This document shows positions 41,673-50,781 of a DNA stretch of 64,000 bases, piece by piece. The stretch's first letter is position 1; each line of letters opens with the position of its first letter. The stretch spans positions 1 to 64,000 of the forward strand of contig CALFIX010000037.1 in NCBI GenBank assembly GCA_937877515.1, given 5' to 3'. This DNA comes from an uncultured Treponema sp. (lineage in GTDB: Bacteria; Spirochaetota; Spirochaetia; Treponematales; Treponemataceae). Position numbers and translations under genes: made by a program. Below the pieces are notes generated by a model. That model was given only the letters and a program-made list of their open reading frames with translations, ran no database searches and was not told the origin of the DNA.

Positions 41673-41701
41673 TTGAAATTATACATCTAATAAAGTAAAA
41701 T
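41673..41701 (+). promoter_or_regulatory. Promoter of the double-receiver gene, leaderless type
   Basis: TTGAAA and TAAAAT are 17 bp apart. The -10 ends 6 nt before ATG 41708, favouring that start over GTG 41702. Confidence 0.65.
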
Positions 41702-41707
41702 GTGAAC

Positions 41708-42958
41708 ATGAAACAAGTTCTGCTTATAGATGCACCTCAGCTTTTTCAGAATTTTTTGTCTGAAAAACTAGAGTCTGAGCAAGTTAAAGTTGATACTGCT
41801 ATAGGTAGTAGAGATGCATTTACAAAGTTAATTACCATTCTTCCTGATGTCATTGTAATTGATATAGCAGAAGATATTAATAAATCTGTATTTGACTTTT
41901 TAGAGAAGAAAATAAGAGATCCAAATGCTCATAGAATTCCTATTGTAATGTGTGGACCTGTAATTGCACGTAGTAAAGTTGCAATGCTTACGCAATACGG
42001 AGTTGTAAAATATTTTAACAAGCCTATAAAGTTTGATATATTTTTTGAGTCCTTGGGTAAGATTTTACAGACCATATTTTCAATAGATACGACCCCCTGC
42101 ATGATGGATATGCATGTGAATGGAAATCTTATTTTTATGGAGATTGCGCAGGGGCTTAATAGAGAAAAAATAAGTCTTTTAAAATATAAAATTCCAAGTA
42201 TATTGGACAATAATCCACTTAACAATCCAAAGCTTGTTATAATGATGAGCGATCTTCACTTAACTTTTGTTGATGGAATAAATCTAGAACTTTTGTTTGA
42301 TAACGTTACAAACGATACCCGAATTGTGCGTAAAAATATAAAGGTTCTTTCGCAGGACACTTTTGTAAAAGATTTTTTGGAAGGTCATCTTTTATACCAT
42401 GGCATACAGATTGCCTCGTCTATTTCTGATGTGTTAAGTTCTCTTGTAGAACATCAGCCATTTTATAATACTTCAGAAATTGTTGCAGATAAGGTTTTAG
42501 CTTTTGATGATGAAATAAATCATGGCGATATAGAAACAAGATTTCATTCTGATTCTGAGCATGAAAATGAAGATGAAGATTCTGGTCTTGTTTTAAAAGT
42601 TGCAATCCTAGATAGCGATGTTTTAGTTAGAAAGCTTTTACAGCATGCCTTTAATAAGATAAGTGCGGAATGTGTTCTTTTTGAATCTGGTACAGACTTT
42701 GTAAAAGCTGTAATGGCAAAAGAAAGTTTTGATTTGCTGGTTACAGAAATTTTCTTACCAGATATGGACGGCTTTAGTCTTCTAAAAAATTTGCAGCGTC
42801 ACAATTTTGATGCCCCTATAATTGTTCATTCTCAAGTTTCCCAGAGAGAAGCTGTTATTCAGGCTCTTACTTTAGGAGCTAAAACCTATCTTGTAAAACC
42901 GCAAAAGCCTCAGACTGTAGTCCATAAAGCAGTTGAAATTTTAAATTCGAAGGAATAA
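41708..42958 (+). CDS. Protein with two receiver domains, second with Glu at the phospho site
   Basis: About 416 aa. Receiver 1 (residues 1-125) keeps Asp52 in VIVIDIAED and the lysine in FNKPIKF. A middle domain (about 130-250) contains SDLHLTFVDGINLELLFDNV and looks STAS-like, but this is uncertain. An acidic linker (about 265-292) precedes receiver 2 (about 295-416), which keeps DSD, the serine and LVKPQ but reads LLVTEIFLPDMDG, with Glu347 where the phosphorylated Asp belongs. There is no output domain, so it probably works by protein binding. PHP-domain gene follows 3 bp later. Confidence 0.82.
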   Translation: MKQVLLIDAPQLFQNFLSEKLESEQVKVDTAIGSRDAFTKLITILPDVIVIDIAEDINKSVFDFLEKKIRDPNAHRIPIVMCGPVIARSKVAMLTQYGVVKYFNKPIKFDIFFESLGKILQTIFSIDTTPCMMDMHVNGNLIFMEIAQGLNREKISLLKYKIPSILDNNPLNNPKLVIMMSDLHLTFVDGINLELLFDNVTNDTRIVRKNIKVLSQDTFVKDFLEGHLLYHGIQIASSISDVLSSLVEHQPFYNTSEIVADKVLAFDDEINHGDIETRFHSDSEHENEDEDSGLVLKVAILDSDVLVRKLLQHAFNKISAECVLFESGTDFVKAVMAKESFDLLVTEIFLPDMDGFSLLKNLQRHNFDAPIIVHSQVSQREAVIQALTLGAKTYLVKPQKPQTVVHKAVEILNSKE

Positions 42959-42961
42959 AGA

Positions 42962-43810
42962 ATGGCACAGGAATTTAAGAAAAGTAATTATCACTGTCAT
43001 ACAACATATTGTGATGGACATAATTCCATAGAAGAAATGGTCTGTGAAGCAATAGAAAAAAACTTTTCAGTCATTGGGTTAAGTTCTCATTCAATGTATC
43101 CTTTTGCAAGTGACTGGCATATTGCTCCTAGAGAACACAAAAATTATGTAGAAGAAGTTAAAAGTGTAAAAGAAAAATATAAAGATAAAATAGAAGTGCT
43201 TTGTGGTTTTGAAGCTGACTATATTCCTGGTATATGTGAACCAAGCCTTGCGCGTTATAAAGAATTTTCTCCCGATTTTCTTGTGGCGAGTGTTCATTAT
43301 GTAGTTGGGGAAAAAGGATTTTTTGAAGCGGATGGTAAACCTGTAGATGTTCTGGCAGGTATACGAAAAGCTTTTGGTGGTAACGAAAAAAAAGCTGTTC
43401 AAACTTATTTTGCAGAACAAAGAGAAATGCTGCAAAAAGCAGATTTTACTTTTTTGGGGCATCCAGATTTGATTAGAAAGCAAAATGGAAAGCGAACATT
43501 GTTTGATGAAAATGCGCCATGGTATAAAAGAGAATTAAAAGCAACTGCAAAAGCAATATCAAAGAGTGGAGTCTGTGTAGAAATAAATACAGGCGGGATT
43601 GCACGCGGTTATTTAACTTCGCCATATCCTTCCATAGAATTTTTAGAAATGCTTCACGAATTAAATGTACCGGTAACTGTAAATTCTGATGCTCATTTTA
43701 AAGAGCATTTGGATTTTTGGTTTGATGAAGCTTTTGAATATGCAAAAAAAGCCGGCTATACAGAAGTCATGCTCTATACAGCCGGCAGTTTTAAGGCTCA
43801 GAAAATTTAA
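42962..43810 (+). CDS. PHP-domain phosphatase (histidinol-phosphatase-like)
   Basis: 282 aa. NYHCHTTYCDGHNSIEEMV near residue 8 supplies the first metal ligands, GLSSHS and CGFEADYIPG the next, HPDLIRK and NSDAHFKEHL the last. This is the PHP fold of HisK-type histidinol-phosphatases, but PHP phosphoesterases have other substrates and no his genes lie here. AAGGAATAA precedes the start. It is likely co-transcribed with the double-receiver gene and overlaps convergent dksA/traR by 4 bp. Confidence 0.82.
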   Translation: MAQEFKKSNYHCHTTYCDGHNSIEEMVCEAIEKNFSVIGLSSHSMYPFASDWHIAPREHKNYVEEVKSVKEKYKDKIEVLCGFEADYIPGICEPSLARYKEFSPDFLVASVHYVVGEKGFFEADGKPVDVLAGIRKAFGGNEKKAVQTYFAEQREMLQKADFTFLGHPDLIRKQNGKRTLFDENAPWYKRELKATAKAISKSGVCVEINTGGIARGYLTSPYPSIEFLEMLHELNVPVTVNSDAHFKEHLDFWFDEAFEYAKKAGYTEVMLYTAGSFKAQKI

Positions 43811-44160
43811 CGCTTTTTATCTTCTTTTTCTTGACAGCTAACACATAAAACTGCATAAGGAAGAGCTTCCAGTCTTGCTTCTGGAATCTCTTTTCCACAC
43901 ATTGGGCAAATGCCAAAGGTTCCGCGATTAATGCGTTCTAATGCATTTTCTATGGCTGTAAGACGGTTTGCATCTTGCTGACCCAAGGAGTTTAAAAGCT
44001 CTCTGTCTATTGTATCTGAAGCAATATCTACATCATCACCAGACTCTGTTCCGCTAACAAGACCTTTTAACTGTTCATTTTTACCTGCAAGAGTATCTAA
44101 AATTTCATTTCGCTGAGCAATAAGTTTTTTCTTTAGTTTGTCCTGAAATTCTTTTTTCAT
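43807..44160 (-). CDS. DksA/TraR-type C4 zinc-finger protein
   Basis: 117 aa from ATG 44160, which has AGGGGA upstream; the longer frame to 44310 overlaps infA antisense and is rejected. The N-terminal coiled coil (KKLIAQRNEILDTLAGKNEQL) leads to DVDIASDTIDRELLN at the coiled-coil tip. The finger is CPMCGKEIPEARLEALPYAVLCVSC. DksA-type proteins enter the RNA polymerase secondary channel and modulate initiation, often with ppGpp. The neighbouring infA and J-protein genes point to stress and translation control. Confidence 0.87.
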   Translation of the reverse strand: MKKEFQDKLKKKLIAQRNEILDTLAGKNEQLKGLVSGTESGDDVDIASDTIDRELLNSLGQQDANRLTAIENALERINRGTFGICPMCGKEIPEARLEALPYAVLCVSCQEKEDKKR

Positions 44161-44248
44161 ACTATCCCCTTTATTGACTTTTACGCCGATTTTGTACATA
44201 CTAGTATACGAATAAAAACTTAAAAAGGCAAATGAATTCGGAGGAATC

Positions 44249-44470
44249 GTGGCTAACAAAGATGAAGCTATCGAAGTAGAAGGAATTGTAAAGGAAGCTC
44301 TTCCTAACACAATGTTTCGCGTTGAATTACAAAATCAGCATGTTATTTTGGCACACTTGAGCGGAAAAATGCGCAAGCACTATATTCGTATTGTTCCTGG
44401 TGACAGCGTAAAAGTAGAGCTTTCACCTTATGACTTAAATCGTGGAAGAATAATTTTCCGTGAACGCTAG
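44249..44470 (+). CDS. infA: Translation initiation factor IF-1
   Basis: 73 aa with a GTG start preceded by [33 protein letters not shown] and [22 protein letters not shown] are the OB-fold core; it ends in [12 protein letters not shown], as usual. It blocks the ribosomal A site during initiation. A terminator follows. Confidence 0.97.
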   Translation: MANKDEAIEVEGIVKEALPNTMFRVELQNQHVILAHLSGKMRKHYIRIVPGDSVKVELSPYDLNRGRIIFRER

Positions 44471-44490
44471 TTTTATTTGTAAGTTATAGA

Positions 44491-44523
44491 GTCTGGACTT
44501 TTGCCCAGACTTTTATTTTTTTT
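44491..44523 (+). terminator. infA terminator
   Basis: GTCTGG pairs with CCAGAC across an 8-nt loop, followed by a T-rich tract that overlaps the end of the convergent J-protein gene. Confidence 0.8.
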
Positions 44524-45091
44524 GAGTAGAAAGCAGTAATCCTAAAGAGCGGACTACCTCTGATAAACCTCGTCCAGCTGCAACAAGGCATACAAAGCTT
44601 ATGAGTATGCTGAAGTGTCCAAAGAACCAAATCCCACCTGCTGCAAGAACAGTTTGTGCAAGACCCCTGCCTAAACGAGACCACAAGTGTTTCTTTGAAA
44701 GATTTTCTGTGTTGCGAGTTGTGTAAGTGTAAGTATACTGCCTTGAGTTTTGAGAATTTTCTGAATCATTAAAGAAATCCCAAAATGGGTCTCCTGAGCC
44801 GCCAGTGTATTGATAGTATTGACCGTAGGTGCCGTATGACTGCTGCTGCTGGCTGTAACCAGAAGAATATGAAGATTCTGCTGAACCAAAAGTGTCATAC
44901 TGTTTTCTTTTTGACTCGTCTCCAAGAACAGAATATGCAGAGTTAATCTGCTTAAATTTTTCCTCCGCCGCTTTGTCTCCAGGATTTCTGTCTGGGTGAT
45001 ATTTAAAAGCCAGGTTGCGATATGCCTTTTTTATTTCATCTTGAGTAGCATTTTTAGAAACGCCAAGTGTCGTATAAAAGTCTTCCATCAT
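44513..45091 (-). CDS. Membrane-anchored J-domain protein
   Basis: 192 aa. The J domain (residues 3-70) has [20 protein letters not shown] and the essential HPD in [16 protein letters not shown]-rich linker (about 72-135) follows, and the C-terminus has a hydrophobic segment ([21 protein letters not shown]). The zinc and substrate-binding domains of full DnaJ are absent, so it probably recruits DnaK at the membrane rather than acting as the main DnaJ. The start is one of two tandem ATGs (45091 or 45088). Confidence 0.87.
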   Translation of the reverse strand: MMEDFYTTLGVSKNATQDEIKKAYRNLAFKYHPDRNPGDKAAEEKFKQINSAYSVLGDESKRKQYDTFGSAESSYSSGYSQQQQSYGTYGQYYQYTGGSGDPFWDFFNDSENSQNSRQYTYTYTTRNTENLSKKHLWSRLGRGLAQTVLAAGGIWFFGHFSILISFVCLVAAGRGLSEVVRSLGLLLSTQKK

Positions 45092-45162
45092 TTAAAAAAT
45101 AATCAAATTTTTTATTTGTTACAAGTAAAATCGTATTAAATAACAGAAATTTTAGCAGTTTG

Positions 45163-45191
45163 TTTACTTTAACAATTTAATGTTTTATAAT
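45163..45191 (+). promoter_or_regulatory. Promoter of the SirC-like gene, leaderless type
   Basis: TTTACT and TATAAT are 17 bp apart and the -10 ends 7 nt before ATG 45199. Confidence 0.6.
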
Positions 45192-45198
45192 TTGGGAT

Positions 45199-45846
45199 AT
45201 GGCTTTTTTTCCGCTATTCGTAGACTTAAACGACAAAACTGTTTTAGTGATTGGCTGCAATCAGAATATTTCTTATCAGTTGAGTACTCTTATAGAATTT
45301 GGTGCACATGTCATAATTGTTTCTTCTTCTGTTCCTCAAGAAATTCAAAATTTAATAAATTCTTCAAATGGAAAAATTGAATTTGTAAAAAAAGAAATTA
45401 AACCGGCTGATGTTTATTCTTTAGAATATTCTCCATTGATTGTAATAGCGGCTTCTAGTGACTTAGAATTAAATGCAACTGTCTATGAGTTTTACCATGA
45501 AAAACATGTTGCTGTAGAAGATTTAAGTGATTTACAGCGTTGTGATTTTTTGTTTCCTGCGGTTATAAAAAATGTTGACGTTGTATGTGGAGTTTCTTCC
45601 AGCGGTAAAAGTGCCCATGTTGCACACTTTGTAAAAGAACTTGTTGCTTCTAGCATTCCTGAAAGCATTGGAGCTATAAATGATAGAATGGAAGAAGTAA
45701 GAGAGATTGTAAAACTTTCTTTACCGGAAGCAAATCAGGCAAAAAGGAATGAAGCCGTTAAAGCTGTTTTTGATCGACTTGTTTCTGATGATAATCAAAC
45801 AGAAGATGCTGAAATTGATGGAATGATGGCATCTTTTGGAATGTAA
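45199..45846 (+). CDS. Precorrin-2 dehydrogenase/SirC-like protein
   Basis: 215 aa matching the N-terminal half of CysG. It opens FPLFVDLNDKTVLVIGCNQN where the usual nucleotide motif is VIGGGxVA, so the glycine motif is altered. VEDLSDLQRCDFLFPAVI keeps the catalytic Asp and FPA, and CGVSSSGKSAHVAHFVKEL matches VAISTxGxSPxLA. It would oxidise precorrin-2 to sirohydrochlorin in siroheme synthesis, but no other tetrapyrrole gene is nearby and the altered motif leaves activity uncertain. An iron alcohol dehydrogenase gene follows 29 bp later. Confidence 0.75.
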   Translation: MAFFPLFVDLNDKTVLVIGCNQNISYQLSTLIEFGAHVIIVSSSVPQEIQNLINSSNGKIEFVKKEIKPADVYSLEYSPLIVIAASSDLELNATVYEFYHEKHVAVEDLSDLQRCDFLFPAVIKNVDVVCGVSSSGKSAHVAHFVKELVASSIPESIGAINDRMEEVREIVKLSLPEANQAKRNEAVKAVFDRLVSDDNQTEDAEIDGMMASFGM

Positions 45847-45875
45847 AAATATAAAAAAATAAAAGAGGTAAAAAA

Positions 45876-46958
45876 ATGTTTTTTTATATGCCAACAAAAA
45901 TATATGAGGAAGTAGAATGTGTTAAAAATCACGCAAAAGAATTATGTTCACTTGGTAAGCACGCTTTTATTGTTACAGGAAAAAGTTCTGCATTTAAAAA
46001 CGGTTCTTACGATGATGTGTGTGCCGTGTTAGATGCTCATGGCATAGAGCATACCGTTTTTAACGAGGTTGAAGAAAATCCTTGCATAGAAACTGTGATG
46101 AATGGTAGAGACAAAGCTGTAAGATGCGGGGCTGATTTTGTAATAGGTATTGGAGGTGGTTCTCCTTTAGATGCTGCAAAGGCTATAGCTTTAATGGCCT
46201 ACCATAAAGAAAAAGATTCTAGCTATATGTATGAAAAAGGAGCAGACTCTAAAGCTTTACCAATTGTAGAAGTTCCTACAACATGTGGTACAGGGAGCGA
46301 AGCAACGGCTGTTTCTGTAATAACAAATCATGCAAAAAAAACAAAGGGGTCTATTGCACACAAAATTTTTCCTGCTCTAAGTCTTATAGATGGTAAATAT
46401 TTATACAATGCACCGGTTTCCGTAATTTGTAATACTGCAATCGATTCACTTTCTCATTTATATGAAAGTTTGATAAATGTAACGCAAACAGATTACAGTA
46501 AAATGTGTGTAGCAAGCGGACTAAAAATTTGGGCAAGTGTAAAAAATGTTCTAAAAGAAAAACGTATACCTGATGAAAAAGAAGCATTTGCTTTAATGCG
46601 GGCTTCTACTCTGGGAGGCATGTCTATAGCACACACGGGTACGGGGCTGCCTCATGCATTAAGCTATGATGCAACATATTTTGCATCTGTTCCACATGGC
46701 AAAGCTGTTGGTTATTACATGGCAGGGTATCTGTCTGAAAGTCCAAAAGAAAAACGTGACTTTGTGTTAGAACTGTCAGGGTTTAAGAATTTAGATGAGT
46801 TTGCACTTTTTTATAAAGATGTTTGCAATGCAGAAAGATTGCCAGATGATATTTTGGAAAGCTCTGTAAAGAGTGTTGTTTTAAAGCCGGAAAAACTTGC
46901 TACAGCTCCATTTTTTGTAGATGAAGCTGTAGTTCGCAGAATTGCAAATTATTATTAG
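45876..46958 (+). CDS. Iron-containing alcohol dehydrogenase
   Basis: 360 aa. GADFVIGIGGGSPLDAAKAIA near 88 is the NAD(P) motif. Metal ligands fall in NTAIDSLSHLYESL near 188 and AHTGTGLPHALSYDATY and VPHGKAVG near 250-275. It probably interconverts an alcohol and aldehyde in fermentation. GAGG precedes the ATG. No Rex operator was seen upstream, despite the redox role. It may be co-transcribed with the SirC-like gene and is convergent with metQ. Confidence 0.87.
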   Translation: MFFYMPTKIYEEVECVKNHAKELCSLGKHAFIVTGKSSAFKNGSYDDVCAVLDAHGIEHTVFNEVEENPCIETVMNGRDKAVRCGADFVIGIGGGSPLDAAKAIALMAYHKEKDSSYMYEKGADSKALPIVEVPTTCGTGSEATAVSVITNHAKKTKGSIAHKIFPALSLIDGKYLYNAPVSVICNTAIDSLSHLYESLINVTQTDYSKMCVASGLKIWASVKNVLKEKRIPDEKEAFALMRASTLGGMSIAHTGTGLPHALSYDATYFASVPHGKAVGYYMAGYLSESPKEKRDFVLELSGFKNLDEFALFYKDVCNAERLPDDILESSVKSVVLKPEKLATAPFFVDEAVVRRIANYY

Positions 46959-46961
46959 TGA

Positions 46962-47744
46962 CTAGAATACTGTAATAACTTCGCCTGATGGGTATTTTTC
47001 AGAAACCCAGTTTTTAACTTTTTCGCTCTTAAGTGCTTTTACGAGAGCCTGAATGGCTTCTTCGTTTTCGCGTCCTTCCTTTACTGCAAGAACATTTACG
47101 TAAGGAGAATCACTGCCTTCTACGAAAAGCCCGTCCTTTGTTGCACTTAGTCCTGCAGGAATTGCATAGTTACCGTTAATAACAGCTGCATCTACGTCGC
47201 TTAAAACACGTGGTAAAGAAGCTGCTTCTACTTCTACAAATTTGTATTTGTTTGGATTAGATGCAATGTCGCGAGGAGTTGCTTCAAGGCCAGCTCCGTC
47301 TTTTAGTGTAATAAGACCTGCTGACTGTAAGAGAAGAAGAGCCCTTCCTTCGTTTGTTGGATCGTTTGGAATGGCAATTTTTGCTTTTTTCTTTAAGTCT
47401 GAAAGTTTAGAAATCTTTTTTGAGTAAAGTGCAATTGGTTCAATGTGAATACCAGCAGCACTTGTAAGAGTAAACTTTCTTTCGCGATTGAATGACTCTA
47501 GGTAAGGAAGATGCTGGAAGTAGTTTGCGTCTATGTCGCCAGCATTTAAAGCTTCGTTTGGAGTTACATAATCTGTAAATTCAACAATTTTTAATGTAAT
47601 TCCTTCCTTTGCAAGATCTTCTTTTATAAGATTAAGAATTTCTGCATGAGGTTCTGGAGTTGCTCCAACTTTTAATGTTACATCTGCAAAAGAAAGAGCA
47701 GAAGCCAAGGTAAGTGCTAAAGCACCAGCAATAAACTTTTTCAT
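46962..47744 (-). CDS. metQ: Methionine ABC transporter substrate-binding protein
   Basis: 260 aa NlpA/MetQ-family protein with a signal peptide (KKFIAGALALTLASALSFA) but no cysteine at the cleavage site, so it is predicted to be soluble in the periplasm. TLKVGATPEPHAEILN, DANYFQHLPYLESFN and KIAIPNDPTNEGRALLLLQSAGLI are diagnostic. AGGAGGC precedes the start. It is third in the metN-metI-metQ operon. Confidence 0.93.
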   Translation of the reverse strand: MKKFIAGALALTLASALSFADVTLKVGATPEPHAEILNLIKEDLAKEGITLKIVEFTDYVTPNEALNAGDIDANYFQHLPYLESFNRERKFTLTSAAGIHIEPIALYSKKISKLSDLKKKAKIAIPNDPTNEGRALLLLQSAGLITLKDGAGLEATPRDIASNPNKYKFVEVEAASLPRVLSDVDAAVINGNYAIPAGLSATKDGLFVEGSDSPYVNVLAVKEGRENEEAIQALVKALKSEKVKNWVSEKYPSGEVITVF

Positions 47745-47815
47745 AAATGCCTCCTAGCTATTTAATGAGTTTGTTATACATTTAATTACCTACTTAGTCA
47801 ATAGGTTTTTTGATA

Positions 47816-48469
47816 TTAGCGCTTGGATTTTATTTTAAAACTTATCTTAGTCCCAATAAACTGAATCAGTTCAACTAAAATCAAAATTACAATAACAGAT
47901 GCAATTAAAACATCCGTTCTGAATCTTTGATAACCGTAACGGTTTGCAAGGTCGCCTAATCCTCCGCCACCTACAATGCCAGCCATTGCAGAGTAGCCGA
48001 TTAAGTTTATGATTGTAAGGGTAAGACCGTCCATAAGTGAAGGTAATGCTTCTGGAATAAGAACTTTTGTAATAATCTGCCAGTTTGTGCTTCCCATTGC
48101 TTTTGCAGCCTGAATTAAATCTGAGCTTACTTCGTTAAGAGCCGTTTCTATGACGCGAGCAACAAATGGAGCCGCTGCTATACTAAGCGGGACTATTGTA
48201 GCAACTGTTCCAATGCTTGTTCCTACGATTATGCGTGTTAGAGGAAAGAGAACGATTATCAGTATGATAAAGGGAAATGCTCTAAGAATGTTTACAATTT
48301 TACTTAAAACTTCATAAAGAACTTTTTTAGGTGTAAGACCGTTTGGTTTTGTAATGCATAAGAGCACTCCAATTGGAAATCCTAAAAGAGTAGAAAAAAT
48401 CATAGAAAAGAAAACCATTATTAAAGTTTGTATGGTTGCTTCTCCAACCATGTAAAGTAAATTACTCAT
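47816..48469 (-). CDS. metI: Methionine ABC transporter permease
   Basis: 217 aa inner-membrane permease with about five hydrophobic segments. AAPFVARVIETALNEVSSDLIQAAKAMGS is the EAA loop that contacts MetN, and MAGIVGGGGLGDLANRYGYQRF is typical of MetI. The start codon overlaps the end of metN by 8 bp. Confidence 0.94.
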   Translation of the reverse strand: MSNLLYMVGEATIQTLIMVFFSMIFSTLLGFPIGVLLCITKPNGLTPKKVLYEVLSKIVNILRAFPFIILIIVLFPLTRIIVGTSIGTVATIVPLSIAAAPFVARVIETALNEVSSDLIQAAKAMGSTNWQIITKVLIPEALPSLMDGLTLTIINLIGYSAMAGIVGGGGLGDLANRYGYQRFRTDVLIASVIVILILVELIQFIGTKISFKIKSKR

Positions 48470-49490
48470 TAGATTCCTCCACTATTACACCTTGTTCTTT
48501 TAAATACAAAATAGCTTTGTCTATTTCTTCTTTTGAGCCCTGCATGTCTGTTATCATTGTTCCAACGTCACCACTTGTTAAGTGTGTTATTCCGCCACCG
48601 CGAAGATTTAGTTCAATATTAAACTTTTTGCAAAGCTCACTTAGAATAGGTTTATCTGTCTTTGAGCCTTCAAATCGAAGAGTGTATTTCCCACCTTGCT
48701 TAGACCATAAAAGCAAGTTTTGTTCTGTAGATTCGCTTGGAGAAACCTCTGGAGAAAGATGAGAAATAAATTCTTTTGTAACAGAATTTTTAGGGTTTCC
48801 AAATATTTCTTTTACAGTTCCTTCTTCTGCAATGGAACCGTTTTCTATTACACAAACGTTATCGCAGGCATCGCGCACAACTTCCATCTGATGAGTTATC
48901 ATAACGACTGTAAGATTCATTTTCTTTTGAATTTCGCGAATGAGGTTTAAAATAGAAACTGTTGTTTGCGGGTCAAGGGCACTTGTTGCTTCGTCGCAAA
49001 AAAGAATTTCTGGTTTTGTAGCTAGAGCTCGTGCTATGGCTATTCTTTGTTTTTGCCCACCAGAGAGTGTGCTGACTGGTGCATTTGCTCTGTCTGAAAG
49101 TTCTACAAGCGTAAGCATTTCTTTTACGCGTTCTTCTATTATATTCTTTGGTGTATGGCAAATTTCTAAAGGATAGGCAATATTTTTTGCAGCTGTTCTT
49201 GAGCTAAAGAGATTGAAGTTTTGAAAAATCATGCCAATTTTGCGTCTCTCTAAGATAAGGTCCTTAGGAGAAAGATTGTCTACCCTTCGTTCTCCATAGT
49301 ATACACTGCCTGAGTCAGGAGCTTCTAAAAGGCTCATTAAGCGCACGAGTGAAGATTTTCCGGCTCCACTTTTACCGATTATGCCGTAAATTCTGTTTTC
49401 TGGAATGTTTAAGGAAATGTCATTTACAGCATTTATTGTGGACATGTCTGTTTTGTATGTTTTCTTTAGATTTTTTAGTTGAATTTGCAT
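48462..49490 (-). CDS. metN: Methionine ABC transporter ATP-binding protein
   Basis: 342 aa. Walker A GKSGAGKSSLVR near 38, signature LSGGQKQRIAIARAL near 138, Walker B ILFCDEATSALDP near 160. The C-terminal NIL domain (about 265-342, LRFEGSKTDKPILSEL) binds methionine for feedback inhibition. The start is set at ATG 49490, matching the usual MetN N-terminus; the frame extends to 49529, but that codon lies upstream of the promoter. No SAM riboswitch is possible given the very short leader. Confidence 0.94.
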   Translation of the reverse strand: MQIQLKNLKKTYKTDMSTINAVNDISLNIPENRIYGIIGKSGAGKSSLVRLMSLLEAPDSGSVYYGERRVDNLSPKDLILERRKIGMIFQNFNLFSSRTAAKNIAYPLEICHTPKNIIEERVKEMLTLVELSDRANAPVSTLSGGQKQRIAIARALATKPEILFCDEATSALDPQTTVSILNLIREIQKKMNLTVVMITHQMEVVRDACDNVCVIENGSIAEEGTVKEIFGNPKNSVTKEFISHLSPEVSPSESTEQNLLLWSKQGGKYTLRFEGSKTDKPILSELCKKFNIELNLRGGGITHLTSGDVGTMITDMQGSKEEIDKAILYLKEQGVIVEESNE

Positions 49491-49497
49491 AGGGGTT

Positions 49498-49526
49498 ACT
49501 ATGGCAAAAAAAAAACTAACCGTCAA
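49498..49526 (-). promoter_or_regulatory. metNIQ promoter, leaderless type
   Basis: On the minus strand TTGACG and CATAGT are 17 bp apart; the -10 ends 7 nt before ATG 49490. Confidence 0.6.
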
Positions 49527-49738
49527 CATGGCAGTTTATAAAATAAGCGTATGAAAACTAACTTTTGTGCGTAAAAAATCTAACCTTTTCTTGAAAAATA
49601 TAAAAAAAATCAGTAAAAATACAATTATTTTCAAAAAAAATTGTACAAAGTTCGTAAAAAAATACATGTACGGCAAAAAAAAGTGGGCTTAAAATATGTT
49701 CATATTACTTAATCGTTAAAACATATAGGAGGATTTTA

Positions 49739-50749
49739 ATGAAGAAAGTATTGGCATTTACTGGTGCTGTTATGATGGCAGCTTTAGCTCTCACTGGATG
49801 TACAAAAAAAGAAACAAAGACTGCATCTTCTGACGGAAAAAAAGTAATCACAGTTGGTTATGCTCAGGTTGGAGCTGAATCTGACTGGCGTCTTGCAAAC
49901 ACAGAATCTTTTAAGAGCACATTTACAGAAGCAAATGGCTACAAGCTTATTTTTGATGATGCTCAGCAGAAACAGGAAAATCAGATTAAAGCTATCCGCA
50001 ACTTTATTTCTCAGGAAGTAGACTACATTGTAGTTGCTCCAGTTGTAGAAACTGGTTGGGAAACTGTTCTTGAAGAAGCAAAGGCTGCTGGAATTCCAGT
50101 TATTCTTTCTGACCGTGAAATGAAGCTTTCTGATGACAGCCTTTATCTTTGCTGGGTTGGCGGAAACTTCCTTAAAGAAGGACGTGATGCTGTAGCATGG
50201 CTTGATGCTTATTTAAAGAGCGTAGGCCGCGACAAGGAAGACATTAACATTATCGATCTTCAGGGAACAATTGGTGCTTCTGCACAGATTGGTCGTACAC
50301 AGGGTCTTGAAGAAGGTGTTGCTGCTCGTCCAAACTGGCATCTTATTGCTCAGCAGACAGGTGAATTTACACAGGCTAAGGGACAGGAAGTTATGGAGTC
50401 TCTCTTAAAGCAGTACTCTGACATTGATGTTGTATACTGCGAAAACGACAACATGGCATTCGGTGCAATTGATGCTATTAAGGCAGCTGGAAAAGTTCCT
50501 GGAAAAGACATCATCCTTATTTCTTTCGATGCTGTTCGTGAAGCATTTATGCGCACACAGGCTGGCGAAATTAACTGTCTTGCAGAGTGTAATCCACTCC
50601 ACGGTCCACGTGTAGATGAAATTATCAAGACATTAGAAAAGGGTGGCACTGTAGACAAGAAGCAGTACGTAACAGAAGGCGTATTTGACGTAAACGGAGT
50701 TGGCGGAGCTGTAAAAGTTAGTGACGCACTTCCTACTCGCAAATACTAA
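49739..50749 (+). CDS. ytfQ: Sugar ABC transporter substrate-binding lipoprotein (YtfQ type)
   Basis: 336 aa. Lipoprotein signal peptide ending ALALTGC, then a periplasmic-binding-protein fold (ITVGYAQVGAESDWRLANTESF, EVDYIVVAPVVETGWETVLEEAKAAGIPVILSDREM, DVVYCENDNMAFGAIDAIK). The pattern DWR and ENDNMAFGA fits YtfQ, the galactofuranose/galactose binding protein of E. coli. AGGAGG precedes the ATG. A hairpin terminator lies between it and ytfR, allowing more binding protein than transporter to be made. Sugar specificity is inferred. Confidence 0.88.
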   Translation: MKKVLAFTGAVMMAALALTGCTKKETKTASSDGKKVITVGYAQVGAESDWRLANTESFKSTFTEANGYKLIFDDAQQKQENQIKAIRNFISQEVDYIVVAPVVETGWETVLEEAKAAGIPVILSDREMKLSDDSLYLCWVGGNFLKEGRDAVAWLDAYLKSVGRDKEDINIIDLQGTIGASAQIGRTQGLEEGVAARPNWHLIAQQTGEFTQAKGQEVMESLLKQYSDIDVVYCENDNMAFGAIDAIKAAGKVPGKDIILISFDAVREAFMRTQAGEINCLAECNPLHGPRVDEIIKTLEKGGTVDKKQYVTEGVFDVNGVGGAVKVSDALPTRKY

Positions 50750-50781
50750 TTTCATTCTTCAGCTAAATAGTTGAAATTATA

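Noticed and set aside
44161..44310. 50-residue N-terminal extension of the DksA/TraR protein
   Set aside because: It runs antisense through the infA start and promoter region, and ATG 44160 has its own ribosome site and the normal family N-terminus.
45876..46958. Rex control of the iron alcohol dehydrogenase
   Set aside because: No TGTGA-N6-TCACA or near match was found upstream of this gene or the SirC-like gene.
49491..49529. Longer metN starting MLTVSFFF
   Set aside because: Those codons overlap a strong -35/-10 pair; MetN normally starts at the MQIQLKNL segment.
49491..49738. SAM riboswitch upstream of metN
   Set aside because: The promoter ends 7 nt before the ATG, leaving no leader, and no S-box core sequence was seen.
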